64,000 nucleotides of DNA from Paraglaciecola psychrophila 170 (GTDB lineage: Bacteria; Pseudomonadota; Gammaproteobacteria; Enterobacterales; Alteromonadaceae), in assembly GCF_000347635.1 (NCBI RefSeq), contig NC_020514.1, positions 62,001-126,000 on the forward strand, written 5' to 3'. The translations under genes and the position numbers were made by a program. Within the stretch, counting starts at the first letter, position 1. Every line of letters begins with the position of its first letter. Shown here piece after piece: positions 17,552-26,504 of this stretch. The notes under the pieces were generated by a model that worked only from the letters and a program-made list of their open reading frames with translations, had not been told where the DNA came from and did not search any database.

Positions 17552-18920
17552 ACTTTGCTTGTACTTAGTTTTACTTGGACTTTTGACTATAAGTAGTTGC
17601 AAAAATATTACGCTGATTACCAAAAAATCAGCTGTTGACTGGTCAACACCTGACATACCTAATCTCAATATTTTATCCATCGATAATTTACGACTCAGAA
17701 ACTACGGTAGTGAATTTGTTTGGTTAGAAGAATGGCAACGCAAAAATACATCATATCGCAGTGTTATCGCCGCTTACATGAGCGATGGATTGCGTGTTTA
17801 TGCCCGTATCGACATTCCTAATAAGCCGCCACCTGAGCAAGGTTATCCGGTTGTTCTGTTCAGTCATGGTTGGGTAGGTTTAGATAACGCCAAGGATTTT
17901 GACTTTTTTGTAGATTCAGAAAGTAGTCAAGGGCAATATTTACATGCATTGGCTGAAGATGGATTTGTGGTGATTACTCCTGGATGGCGTGGTCATGGCA
18001 CAATTAATGGAATAAACGCTGATGGTATTGAGTTTATGCAGCGTTGGGATAACGCCACCTATATCAGCCCCATTTTTTATGCTATCGATATGCTTAATGC
18101 ACTCGAAAGCATCCAATCCCTGACAACTTCAAAATGGGGTCATGGCTCAATCAACATAGATCTAGACAAGGTCTCTTTATCAGGTCACTCACAAGGTGGT
18201 GACTCTGCTTTACTTGTCTTAGCCATTGCGGGTGAATCATCCATGGTAAAACAACCTATTAGCGGCGCATCAATTTTTTCTGGATGTTTTTTACCACGTT
18301 TAAAACAGGGAGAATTATATAGTTCAATGTCTATGTCTCCACAAGCCTTTTTGGCAGGAGATGGTAGTTGGACATCGAGTGCATCGAGTTACGATGGACA
18401 GGTCAATCCTGACTTTCAGTTTGGTTTTCCTGCAGATTGGATAGGCACGCCCAATCCCCCTGATTGGACATGGCAAAATAAAATGTGGTCGACATCAACG
18501 GTAAAACAGGCGTTTGAGAAGAAGTATGATGAGATGTACAACACCTTACAAAAAAACCATTTAACTGCAGATCTCTATACTTTAGAAACAAATAATATGG
18601 GTCGTACTGTTATTCAACATCCAAATCATATTCAAGCAGCATATGCAGCAACATCACCAATTTATTATCCTCAATATCTTCAGGAACCACTGGCATTACA
18701 TCATTCGGATCGTGACTACTACTCCCCATCTAAATGGAACCAAGAGCTGGTTCAAACAATATTAAAGTCTGGCGGAAGCGCGGTTAACTTTGAGTACCCA
18801 GGTAATACCCATTCGTTAACTATTAGCCAACATAAATGGTTCTCGGAAAATTATAACCAAACAGGACTGAACCGAATGATCACCCATGATATCAACTGGT
18901 TTAAAAACTCTAAAAAGTAG
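17538..18920 (+). CDS. Alpha/beta hydrolase, predicted lipoprotein
   Basis: 460 residues. The N-terminus has a lipoprotein signal ending in LLTISSC (lipobox cysteine near residue 21), so the enzyme is probably anchored outside the cytoplasm. The hydrolase core shows VVLFSHGWVGLDN, PGWRGHG, the nucleophile elbow SGHSQGGDSALL, an acid near HHSDRDYYSP and a terminal histidine in PGNTHSLT. It resembles secreted dienelactone-hydrolase/esterase-like proteins. It closes the operon begun at 13787, overlapping the aldolase by 14 bases, and could release an ester from the substrate in the periplasm before symport. It converges with the TPR-sulfotransferase gene. Confidence 0.82.
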   Translation: MRPFKLCLYLVLLGLLTISSCKNITLITKKSAVDWSTPDIPNLNILSIDNLRLRNYGSEFVWLEEWQRKNTSYRSVIAAYMSDGLRVYARIDIPNKPPPEQGYPVVLFSHGWVGLDNAKDFDFFVDSESSQGQYLHALAEDGFVVITPGWRGHGTINGINADGIEFMQRWDNATYISPIFYAIDMLNALESIQSLTTSKWGHGSINIDLDKVSLSGHSQGGDSALLVLAIAGESSMVKQPISGASIFSGCFLPRLKQGELYSSMSMSPQAFLAGDGSWTSSASSYDGQVNPDFQFGFPADWIGTPNPPDWTWQNKMWSTSTVKQAFEKKYDEMYNTLQKNHLTADLYTLETNNMGRTVIQHPNHIQAAYAATSPIYYPQYLQEPLALHHSDRDYYSPSKWNQELVQTILKSGGSAVNFEYPGNTHSLTISQHKWFSENYNQTGLNRMITHDINWFKNSKK

Positions 18921-18923
18921 TCT

Positions 18924-20774
18924 TTATTTATATTTATTGAGGGCTTGCTGAAGAGGTTTTAGTGCATCGCCATATTTTTGCCAATTATTGATACTCGTTT
19001 TATATATGGGTTGTCTGACTTGTTCAGCGCTTGGTGTCATCACTATGCGTTGTGTTTGATAAAAACGCTCTGTTGCTTGTTCATAATCAAGACCTAAGAA
19101 CTCGAGTAATCGAGCTGTTTCCTTTGGTTGATTATCCACGACCGCCTCATATTTGATAGTGATGATATCTTCGCTATGGAAACCTGCCCAAAATACCATT
19201 AAACGTTCGTGTTCCCGATAATAATGTCCAAGAGCGTTTAATTCATGTGCGTAGCCTTGACTATCATCAAAGGGTAATTTAAAAATAGATAGGCAATTAT
19301 CTATTGAATCACGTTGACAATATACAAATTTAGCATCAGGTAAAATAGCTTTTATAAATCCCACAAAATTATAGTTGAGCGGGTTTTTATCAGTAAAATA
19401 AGTGTGATCACCAAAGGTTTCAAGCATTCTTTGTTTATACTGACGACCCATTTCAGACAGTTGCGATTGACTCAGTTTATTTAAGCAATAGGGATAAGGC
19501 GTATTGCTAGTTTGTTCTGCCATCTTCACTAAATCATTAATATAACCTAGCTCACCTGAACCAAAAACTTGCGAATGAGATGCCAGTATTTGTTCTGTTA
19601 GACTAGTACCTGAACGAGGCATACCGATAATGAAGATAGGATGGACATGATCCATACAAACCTTTGCAGGTGATATAGGCATAATATCTTCCATTGCCAC
19701 TCGATATTGTTCAGTGAGTTTGCTGTTGTATGGACATTTTTCTGCTTTTATTTGCTGTGCATAAGCGTAATTTTTAATCGCAAACGCATACTGCTTAGAC
19801 TTGTCGTAATACACGGCTAATGCAAAGAATAAGGAAGTCTTAAATACACTTGGCGTTGCGCTATCAGCTAGCAATTCAGTGATTTTTTCGACTTCCTCAG
19901 TCTTTAATATTTGGTTTTTAAGCTTTGCTAATTGATAAAAAGAACTAGCATGATTAGGCGTATGTTTCAGTGCTATTCGAAAACTTGTGGCAGCTGAATC
20001 AAATTCGCCTAACTGTTCTTGTAATACTCCAAGATGATGGTGTGCCTCGCTGTTGTTTGGCTCATGCTTAATGACCTTTTGTAAACATGCTTTTGCTTTT
20101 CTATGGTGCCCGAGCTGCTTTAACGTAGTGGATAAATTAATGCAGGCGGGCATATAGTTATCTATCGCCATCGCTTTTTCAAAAGTTTTTTTTGCACTTT
20201 CGTAATCAACTTTTGCCAGTTGAATTTCACCTATTACATTTAAGTAGTAACTGTTGTTTGGTTCAAGATGATTAGCATGCTCAATCGCTCTTAGGGCAAT
20301 CTCTAGGTTGCCCAATTCTTTTAAAGACTGTGCAAAATTAGATAAACACTCTGGATAATTAGCGTCGAGTTTGAGGGCTTTATCAAATACCAAAGTGGCT
20401 TGTTTATGCTGGTCTTGTGCTGCCAATATATTGCCCAAATTATTTAATATTTGGGGCTGCTGTGGGTTCAAGATTAAAGAAGAATTAAAGGCTTTCTGCG
20501 CTTTTTTGAATTGATGTAATTCTTTGTATGCCAGCCCTAGATTATTATATGTTTGCGCATCTTTATTGTTGATGGCAAGCGCTTTTTCTAGCACAAGTAC
20601 AGCCTGATCAGCTTGTTGTATTTGAATAAATACTACGCCTAGTAGGTTCAAGCCATGTTCATTTAAAGGGTCTACTTTTAAGATATCTTCAAAGACATTT
20701 TGAGCATCAAGCAAGCGCTCATTTTTTAGTAACTGAAAACCTTTCTGTAATTGGTGAGCTACTTGTTGGTTCAC
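18924..20774 (-). CDS. TPR-repeat sulfotransferase-family protein
   Basis: 616 residues. The N-terminal 330 or so residues are tandem tetratricopeptide repeats (for example NNLGLAYKELHQFKKAQKAF and LGVLQEQLGEFDSAATSF). The C-terminal part is a sulfotransferase domain with the PAPS-binding signature FIIGMPRSGTSLTEQIL and a later FVYCQRDSIDNCLSIF segment. These proteins move sulfate from PAPS to a peptide or glycan. TPR-sulfotransferases are often found next to TonB-dependent receptors in marine Gammaproteobacteria and sphingomonads, as here. Translation starts at GTG 20774. The target, perhaps the adjacent receptor or a peptide, is not known. Confidence 0.85.
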   Translation of the reverse strand: MNQQVAHQLQKGFQLLKNERLLDAQNVFEDILKVDPLNEHGLNLLGVVFIQIQQADQAVLVLEKALAINNKDAQTYNNLGLAYKELHQFKKAQKAFNSSLILNPQQPQILNNLGNILAAQDQHKQATLVFDKALKLDANYPECLSNFAQSLKELGNLEIALRAIEHANHLEPNNSYYLNVIGEIQLAKVDYESAKKTFEKAMAIDNYMPACINLSTTLKQLGHHRKAKACLQKVIKHEPNNSEAHHHLGVLQEQLGEFDSAATSFRIALKHTPNHASSFYQLAKLKNQILKTEEVEKITELLADSATPSVFKTSLFFALAVYYDKSKQYAFAIKNYAYAQQIKAEKCPYNSKLTEQYRVAMEDIMPISPAKVCMDHVHPIFIIGMPRSGTSLTEQILASHSQVFGSGELGYINDLVKMAEQTSNTPYPYCLNKLSQSQLSEMGRQYKQRMLETFGDHTYFTDKNPLNYNFVGFIKAILPDAKFVYCQRDSIDNCLSIFKLPFDDSQGYAHELNALGHYYREHERLMVFWAGFHSEDIITIKYEAVVDNQPKETARLLEFLGLDYEQATERFYQTQRIVMTPSAEQVRQPIYKTSINNWQKYGDALKPLQQALNKYK

Positions 20775-20862
20775 AGCATTCCTCGTTGATTTTAGGGGAT
20801 TATCAATAAAAAGACCTACTCATTGTAGGCCAATATATACTAACATTATGAAACTCTATGTT

Positions 20863-23262
20863 TTAAAAGTTATACGCAAATCTCACACCAAAGTTACGTG
20901 GAGAATTGTAGTCATATGCCACTCTCGCTCGACTGAATATCTCAGTGTAGGTTTTAATCAGTTCGTCAGTAGCATTATTAACATACCCTTGTACGCTATA
21001 ATCCCCATCGACAGATTCCCATTTTACCGATATGTCCAGTTTGGTGTAGGCGTCTTGGTCAGCAAAAAACACGGGGGCTCGGTTACTTATATAACCTGAA
21101 TTATAATAAGCAAATACATGGGGTTTTATAGTACCCATATCGCCCAAGTCGATAAAGTAAGACATACCTACACCCACAGTCATATCCGGTGTGTAAGGTG
21201 TATCTTCACCATCCACTACGTATACAAAGGAACCACTAATTGTTTCAGAGCCTATCGGTGCAGTGCCATTCCAGACAAGATTACCTGCATCCACTATAAA
21301 CTCATCATACTCTGACATATCAATCGACACACCAAAGTCAACGACTAATGCGTCAGTCACATCCCAAAAGCCTTCGATTTCAAGCCCACGTGATAAAATT
21401 GAGCCACCAGGAACCTGTGTTGCTACAGAAATACCGGTATCACCTTGATCGATAAAGGCAGTGGTTGTTAAGCCCTCAAATTTACCGCTATAGGCCGCTG
21501 CATTTAGACGCAAGGCACCATCTAACAAAGTTGATTTTGCGCCGATCTCAAAGGCTTTATTAGTTTGTGGAGCAAGCAAAGTTTGCGTTGTAACATCCGT
21601 TGAGCCAGCAATATAGGCCGTGGCATATGTTGCATAGACCATAAGGTTTTCGCCAACTTTATAATCTGCGCCTAGACGATAATCAGTATTTTCATCTACA
21701 CCCTTTTGTACTTCTCGAGTTCCGTACGACCGAATGGGTAATGTTGGGCCTAAGCGTGCAGCAGAATCATCAAAACTTAGCGGATCAGCGCTTTGAGCTT
21801 CACGGTCGTCTTCAGTGAAACGAATACCCGCAGTGATATTTAATTTATCAGTTAACGCGTAGGTTGCCTGTCCATATAGAGCAGTGGATTTAGTACCGCC
21901 ACGGCCTTCACTATTCCAAGACGCCCATGATGGCGTTTCTGGTGTTGCTCCAGCATAACCAGACCAAGATTCAACTAAGCTACCAAAAATATAAGCTGAG
22001 CGATTAGCGGGATCTTGACTGTTAAAATAATAAGCACCAACAGTATATTGTAAGGGTCCGTCAAATAATGATGAAACGGTAACATCAAGTTGTTTTGATT
22101 TACTAGTACTGTAGTTTCCATCAACCCAAGAGGCCAAACCAGAAAGATCCGCATCCATCAAGTTAATAGATTGATAATCAAACATAGCGCCATTAACCAT
22201 TACGCTATGCTCAGCTATTTCCCAATCGATACTCACATAAAATGATGTTTCTTCAAGCTCTCGATTAGGTGTGTAATCATAATCGATGGTTCTTGCGCCA
22301 GGAACAATCGTTGCGAAAGCATCACCAGCACAGACATTGCCGCCGGAAACTGTTCTTCCTCCAGGTCGGTCAGGTGAACCATCAGCGCAGCCTTCGTAAA
22401 CGCCAAAACGCGGGTCTAAAAATCCATCCGCTGCATTAATACGTGTAGGATCATCTTTATCAAGCGGAATACCAGCTGGTTTGTAACCAAAGTTCAAACT
22501 GCCGTTACCGGTATCTTTCCAATGTGAAGCTGTTAAGTTAATAGATAAGTCATCGCTTAACGTGAACAGCAGTTGGCCCCGCACATAGGTGTAATCTGAA
22601 TCTTTTATATCGCCATTTGGGTTGTTGATATTCTCAACGAAACCGTCGCGTTTTTCATCGGCGGCAGTAATACGAAAAGCAACATTTTCACTAACAGGAA
22701 CGTTAACAAAACCTTCGGTTTTGATTAAGCCAAAATCACCGAGCGTTGCCGCGCCTCCGAATGAGAACTCTTCTGTATCAGGCTTTTTAGTTATAACATT
22801 GATCAAGCCGCCGAATGTGTTACGACCAAATAAAGTCCCTTGAGGCCCTCGCAATGCTTCTATGCGTTCAATATCTAAGTAACCTGCCAGCGCCTGGCCT
22901 GTGGTCGGCAAATACATACCATTATGATAAATCGGCACTGCGATATCAGTAGTGCCTGCGCTACCTGCGCCGCGTAATATTATTTGTGGATTATTACCAA
23001 AGCTGGTTATGGTCACACCAGGAATAGCTTTCTCTAACGACATGACATCATTAATTTGCATGTCTACCAAATCGCTACCGCTGATAGCAGTAACGGCTAA
23101 TGGAACGTCTTGAATATTAGTAACGCGTTTTGTCGCGCTGACTTCTATTACTTCAATTTTTTTTTCTGCTTTTACTTGTGCATATGCGCTAGACATTGCA
23201 ATCGCATTTGCTACTGCCACTGCGATTGTTGTTTTAAATAGAATGTGTGATTTCATTTTCAT
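20863..23262 (-). CDS. TonB-dependent outer membrane receptor
   Basis: About 800 residues. A signal peptide (ILFKTTIAVAVANAIAMSSAYAQ) precedes a TonB-box-like region (IEVIEVSATKR) and a plug domain (IQDVPLAVTAISGSDL, RIEALRGPQGTLFGRNTFGGLINVITKKP). The long barrel ends in FGVRFAYNF, the usual terminal aromatic. It carries a substrate across the outer membrane at the cost of TonB energy. I chose ATG 23262; an upstream TTG at 23301 would add residues without a good leader. Two LacI-like palindromes lie upstream (23345 and 23484), which ties it to the catabolic regulon. The ligand is not visible in the sequence. Confidence 0.93.
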   Translation of the reverse strand: MKMKSHILFKTTIAVAVANAIAMSSAYAQVKAEKKIEVIEVSATKRVTNIQDVPLAVTAISGSDLVDMQINDVMSLEKAIPGVTITSFGNNPQIILRGAGSAGTTDIAVPIYHNGMYLPTTGQALAGYLDIERIEALRGPQGTLFGRNTFGGLINVITKKPDTEEFSFGGAATLGDFGLIKTEGFVNVPVSENVAFRITAADEKRDGFVENINNPNGDIKDSDYTYVRGQLLFTLSDDLSINLTASHWKDTGNGSLNFGYKPAGIPLDKDDPTRINAADGFLDPRFGVYEGCADGSPDRPGGRTVSGGNVCAGDAFATIVPGARTIDYDYTPNRELEETSFYVSIDWEIAEHSVMVNGAMFDYQSINLMDADLSGLASWVDGNYSTSKSKQLDVTVSSLFDGPLQYTVGAYYFNSQDPANRSAYIFGSLVESWSGYAGATPETPSWASWNSEGRGGTKSTALYGQATYALTDKLNITAGIRFTEDDREAQSADPLSFDDSAARLGPTLPIRSYGTREVQKGVDENTDYRLGADYKVGENLMVYATYATAYIAGSTDVTTQTLLAPQTNKAFEIGAKSTLLDGALRLNAAAYSGKFEGLTTTAFIDQGDTGISVATQVPGGSILSRGLEIEGFWDVTDALVVDFGVSIDMSEYDEFIVDAGNLVWNGTAPIGSETISGSFVYVVDGEDTPYTPDMTVGVGMSYFIDLGDMGTIKPHVFAYYNSGYISNRAPVFFADQDAYTKLDISVKWESVDGDYSVQGYVNNATDELIKTYTEIFSRARVAYDYNSPRNFGVRFAYNF

Positions 23263-23344
23263 GATCTTTTTCCCGATGCTGTGCTGACTAGAATGTTCCA
23301 AAATTGATACTTTTATTTTTTAGGTAAATATCTTAAGTCAAAAA

Positions 23345-23358
23345 ATACTTCGGAATCA
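23345..23358. promoter_or_regulatory. Weak putative LacI-family operator
   Basis: ATACTTCGGAATCA matches 10 of 14 positions of the palindrome at 26425-26438 and lies 83 bases upstream of the TonB-dependent receptor start. It is weaker than the site at 23484; the two may be one tandem control region. Confidence 0.35.
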
Positions 23359-23483
23359 TCAATAAATCAACTGTGAATTTACATTTAAAGCTATTAAATG
23401 ACGATTAATTGCTTATTTATCCCCCGCATTGACATATTTTGCATTTAATCATTAACAAAACACAATTAAAAAATTAACACAAT

Positions 23484-23497
23484 AGACTTCGGAGTCA
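23484..23497. promoter_or_regulatory. Putative LacI-family operator
   Basis: AGACTTCGGAGTCA matches 12 of 14 positions of the palindrome at 26425-26438. It lies in the 245-base gap between the receptor gene and the end of the first NTF2-like gene, upstream of the receptor. Confidence 0.5.
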
Positions 23498-23545
23498 CTT
23501 TTGGTGATGTCGATTACAATTAAGACCTATTGGGCTTTTTTAGTT

Positions 23546-24570
23546 CTAACGTCGTGCTTTATTAAATTCGCGCATTCTTCCCAACACATCAACACCTAGC
23601 TGGTCATAAACAGAAAGCATATCTATTAATACCCAGTTCTCTCGAATTAGGTCACCTTCTACACGCCAAAAATCAAGACTACGCATGCTTATTTTTTGAT
23701 CCCCTGGTGCAATACCCAACCAACCAGAACCAGATACTGTCATATGCATGCCTGGCCAAGCTGTAAAAGCTGCGTAATTCGCATCTGCAAATAAGTGACC
23801 TGCATGAGGATTGCCAACTCTATCTGGAAGACCATTTAGAAATGGGATCTGATGCCAATCTCTAAATCCGCTAATTGTTCTGGCCGTACCGATACCTGAC
23901 GGTCCATACCAAGAACATCTGGGGTGCCAATAATCATGTAAACGCATGGCTTCAGCCCCTCCTGTTGCATAATTCCCCAGCGCTACACACATGTCGCCAA
24001 CCAAAGTTTCTGATTTTTTAGAGCTGGCTCTATCCCACGCTTTTAGGGTGATGCCATCTTGACTTGCAGGCCCGGGTACATGCCATTCACGACCCAAACT
24101 CGGAGCCATTGGCCAAGCATTCGCCTGCATCATAACGTCAGGGATATCCCATATTCCTTGGTATTCTATGACCTTATTACCTTCAAATTTATAAAATTCA
24201 TGAAAACGCAATGAGACCATATGGCCTGTTGCAGGAATGTCTAACCAAGGCTTATCAAAAGAGCCGCAATAAAAACCACAACATCCCACCCAATGAATAC
24301 CTTTTGCTGTTGGGCCTGACATAATAATCGAGTCTCGTCGTTCAAGATCAGGAATTGACTGGAACAGTGGTATTAATGCTTGCTGAAAAAATCCTTCTAC
24401 GTCGGTGATTTTTTCGAAAGGAAAACAAAGTTGAATAACAGCGTTTGGACTAAAAAGCGAAAGTAAATTGTCTTTAACTGCTTCGGGTTCAAAGTTGTAC
24501 TGCAATTGACTGAGTTGGTGGATTTTATTTTGTTTTCTAAAAGGATTTGCTGGAGCTCAGTGGTTTCCAT
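23546..24570 (-). CDS. Two-domain NTF2/SnoaL-like protein A (frame probably broken near 24530)
   Basis: About 340 residues with two NTF2/SnoaL-like cone domains. The second shows WYGPSGIGTARTISGFRDW, GWLGIAPGD and RENWVLIDML, shared with proteins B (25357) and C (28128). The frame now opens at TTG 24505, but a start at ATG 24570 (METTELQQ) joined by one missing base in the T-rich stretch 24523-24536 gives HQLSQLQYNFEPEAVKD and restores the length of its paralogues. The ATG would overlap the preceding hydrolase stop by 14 bases. SnoaL-like proteins include ester cyclases, isomerases and epoxide hydrolases, and the function here is not known. The break is probably a sequencing error. Confidence 0.8.
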
Positions 24571-25357
24571 TTTCGATCTCACGGATTAGTTGGATGTCTC
24601 TGGATACGGCAAGCTCAAAATCATCGGTTGATAACAGATGCTGTTCCGATTCGTATACAAATTTGGCTGCTAACTGTTGCTTATGATTTTGAAGGTAAAA
24701 TCCAACATTACTGATAGGAGTAACAGCATCATATTTACCATGATGAATTACATACTTAGCAGATACACTTATTTTTGGAAATCGATACTTTGCCGTTGAC
24801 CAAAGTGATATTAATTTAACCTTATTTTTTATTTGACTGGCGGCATAGAAGCTAATGGGACCTCCCATAGAGTGCCCAATAAGCACGATGTTTTTAAATT
24901 CGGTTAATAAGTGTTTTTCTAGTGCATTTATAGCAGCAATAAGATCTGAGGCGTAGAGTCGATCGGGGAATTTTACTTTTCCGGTTTGATGCGTGTAGGT
25001 GATTCCTTGAGAATCGTTATGCCCCCGATAATCAGGGATCAACACGTTAAAACCTGCTTTTGCATAAGCATTTACCCAACTTCTATAATAATCACCTGGT
25101 CTGAAGGATTCGCCAGTTTCTACCCTTCCATATTTTGCTGGGTCAGGGTGAAAACCATGAGCCATCACAATGAGAGTGTCTGATTTTAGCTTGTTTGGAC
25201 TACCGATAATTAATAATGCACTTTGTTTTAAATTATCATTTTCAAACTGTAGTAAGCGTCTTTCAATCCTCTGATTTTTGTTGGGGAGAATATTAAGTTC
25301 AACACTCAAACATACTGTTGAACTTAAATATAAAACAAGAAATACCGATAAACGCAT
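24557..25357 (-). CDS. Secreted alpha/beta hydrolase
   Basis: 266 residues with a short N-terminal hydrophobic signal (VFLVLYLSSTVCLSVE), so probably periplasmic. It shows VMAHGFHPDP, DYRGHNDSQG, the nucleophile elbow GHSMGG, an acid in HGKYDAVTP and a final histidine in SEQHLLSTDD. It is the middle gene of a three-gene minus-strand unit with two NTF2-like proteins: its ATG overlaps the stop of gene B (TAATG) and its stop overlaps gene A. It could act on an ester or lactone at the cell surface, together with the lipoprotein hydrolase at 17538. The substrate is unknown. Confidence 0.85.
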   Translation of the reverse strand: MRLSVFLVLYLSSTVCLSVELNILPNKNQRIERRLLQFENDNLKQSALLIIGSPNKLKSDTLIVMAHGFHPDPAKYGRVETGESFRPGDYYRSWVNAYAKAGFNVLIPDYRGHNDSQGITYTHQTGKVKFPDRLYASDLIAAINALEKHLLTEFKNIVLIGHSMGGPISFYAASQIKNKVKLISLWSTAKYRFPKISVSAKYVIHHGKYDAVTPISNVGFYLQNHKQQLAAKFVYESEQHLLSTDDFELAVSRDIQLIREIENGNH

Positions 25358-26370
25358 TACAGTGTTGGGTTCTCAATACTGGCCGTTCGTTCAAGGATAT
25401 CTACCCCCTGTTGTTTTAACCAATATGGAATGTCCATCATCACCCAGTTTTCTAATAATTTATCTCCCTCACGGTAATAAACATCAACAATCCGCATATC
25501 GGCTTGGCTATCGCCGCTGGGCATGCCTAAAAAGCCACCTTTAGACTTATTTGATAAATTTGGCCATCCGAAGAAACAAGCAAATTGACCTTCAGCAAAC
25601 CGACATATGTGGCCGTTGAATACTTTGTCAGTCAGTCCTTCTCTAAAGGGATACATGTGTTGTTCTTGATATCGAGGAATAGTAAAAGTTGAACCGATAC
25701 CTGCGGGTCCATACCATGCCATGTCATCGTGCCAGTTCTTTTTCATCACCTGTTCACCTGCCCTGTCATTAGCCGTTTTGTTTAACTGACTCAAATCATC
25801 TATCATAGTGTTGAGAACTTGTAAGGTTTTCACTGCCTCCTCAGCTGGCTGCTCATCAAGTACTAAACCATTGTGGTGACGTGGTCCTGGGTGGATAAAA
25901 CTGGCACCCGTTTGTGGCGGTAATGGATTAATACCTACTTGCTGCATGAGTCCAATAATGTCTAACCATAAACCTGTCTTAGTTATTTTACCGTTCTCAA
26001 CACAGTTAAATTCGGCATATTTCAGCATAACAACTTTTCGTGTGGCGCGGATCCCTAGCCAATCACTGTCAAACAGCCCCATAAAATGTCCCATACTCAT
26101 TACCCATGTATCACCACTCACATCATTTGAACCAGCGATAAATACATCTTGGCGTCTTTGAATATTTTTAAATGACTGGTAAAGAGGTTGCCAAACATTC
26201 GCAGAAACTTCTTTTAAATTGTTTATCTTATTAAAAGGGTACACACCGTAAAATTCATAATCATCAGCAATGTAAGATGCTTGAACCTTTGTAAGTGAAG
26301 TGGTACTTGCCTTTTCCATTGCTTTGAAATACTCCATTACATAGGCTTTTTCGCTTTGAAAATTGGCCAT
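25357..26370 (-). CDS. Two-domain NTF2/SnoaL-like protein B
   Basis: About 337 residues with two NTF2/SnoaL-like domains. It shares WYGPAGIGSTFTIP, GGFLGMPSGD and LLENWVMMDIP with proteins A and C, so these are local paralogues. The start at 26370 (MANFQSEK) has an AGAGAG site just upstream; an extension to 26439 lacks one and runs into the operator. It is the first gene of the minus-strand unit and is divergent from the symporter, with the perfect palindrome at 26425 between them. The family can catalyse cyclisation, isomerisation or lactone/epoxide opening, but this member cannot be assigned. It may work in the same pathway as the symporter it is co-regulated with. Confidence 0.8.
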   Translation of the reverse strand: MANFQSEKAYVMEYFKAMEKASTTSLTKVQASYIADDYEFYGVYPFNKINNLKEVSANVWQPLYQSFKNIQRRQDVFIAGSNDVSGDTWVMSMGHFMGLFDSDWLGIRATRKVVMLKYAEFNCVENGKITKTGLWLDIIGLMQQVGINPLPPQTGASFIHPGPRHHNGLVLDEQPAEEAVKTLQVLNTMIDDLSQLNKTANDRAGEQVMKKNWHDDMAWYGPAGIGSTFTIPRYQEQHMYPFREGLTDKVFNGHICRFAEGQFACFFGWPNLSNKSKGGFLGMPSGDSQADMRIVDVYYREGDKLLENWVMMDIPYWLKQQGVDILERTASIENPTL

Positions 26371-26424
26371 ATTCAGTGCTCTCTTTTGGTTAATAACTAA
26401 TTTTAAAAAAAGTCTATTTACTAA

Positions 26425-26438
26425 TGACTTCGAAGTCA
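26425..26438. promoter_or_regulatory. Putative LacI-family operator (perfect palindrome)
   Basis: TGACTTCGAAGTCA is a perfect 14-base palindrome between the divergent protein B gene (start 26370) and the symporter gene (start 26505). Related sequences lie at 13695, 23345 and 23484, all in the locus of the LacI regulator at 15066. It is the best match and may serve as the reference site. Confidence 0.65.
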
Positions 26439-26504
26439 ATTAATAATAAGATGAAAAAAATCTTTAGTACTTAAAACGACAAAAAGAAAAGGTTGGGGAT
26501 CACA

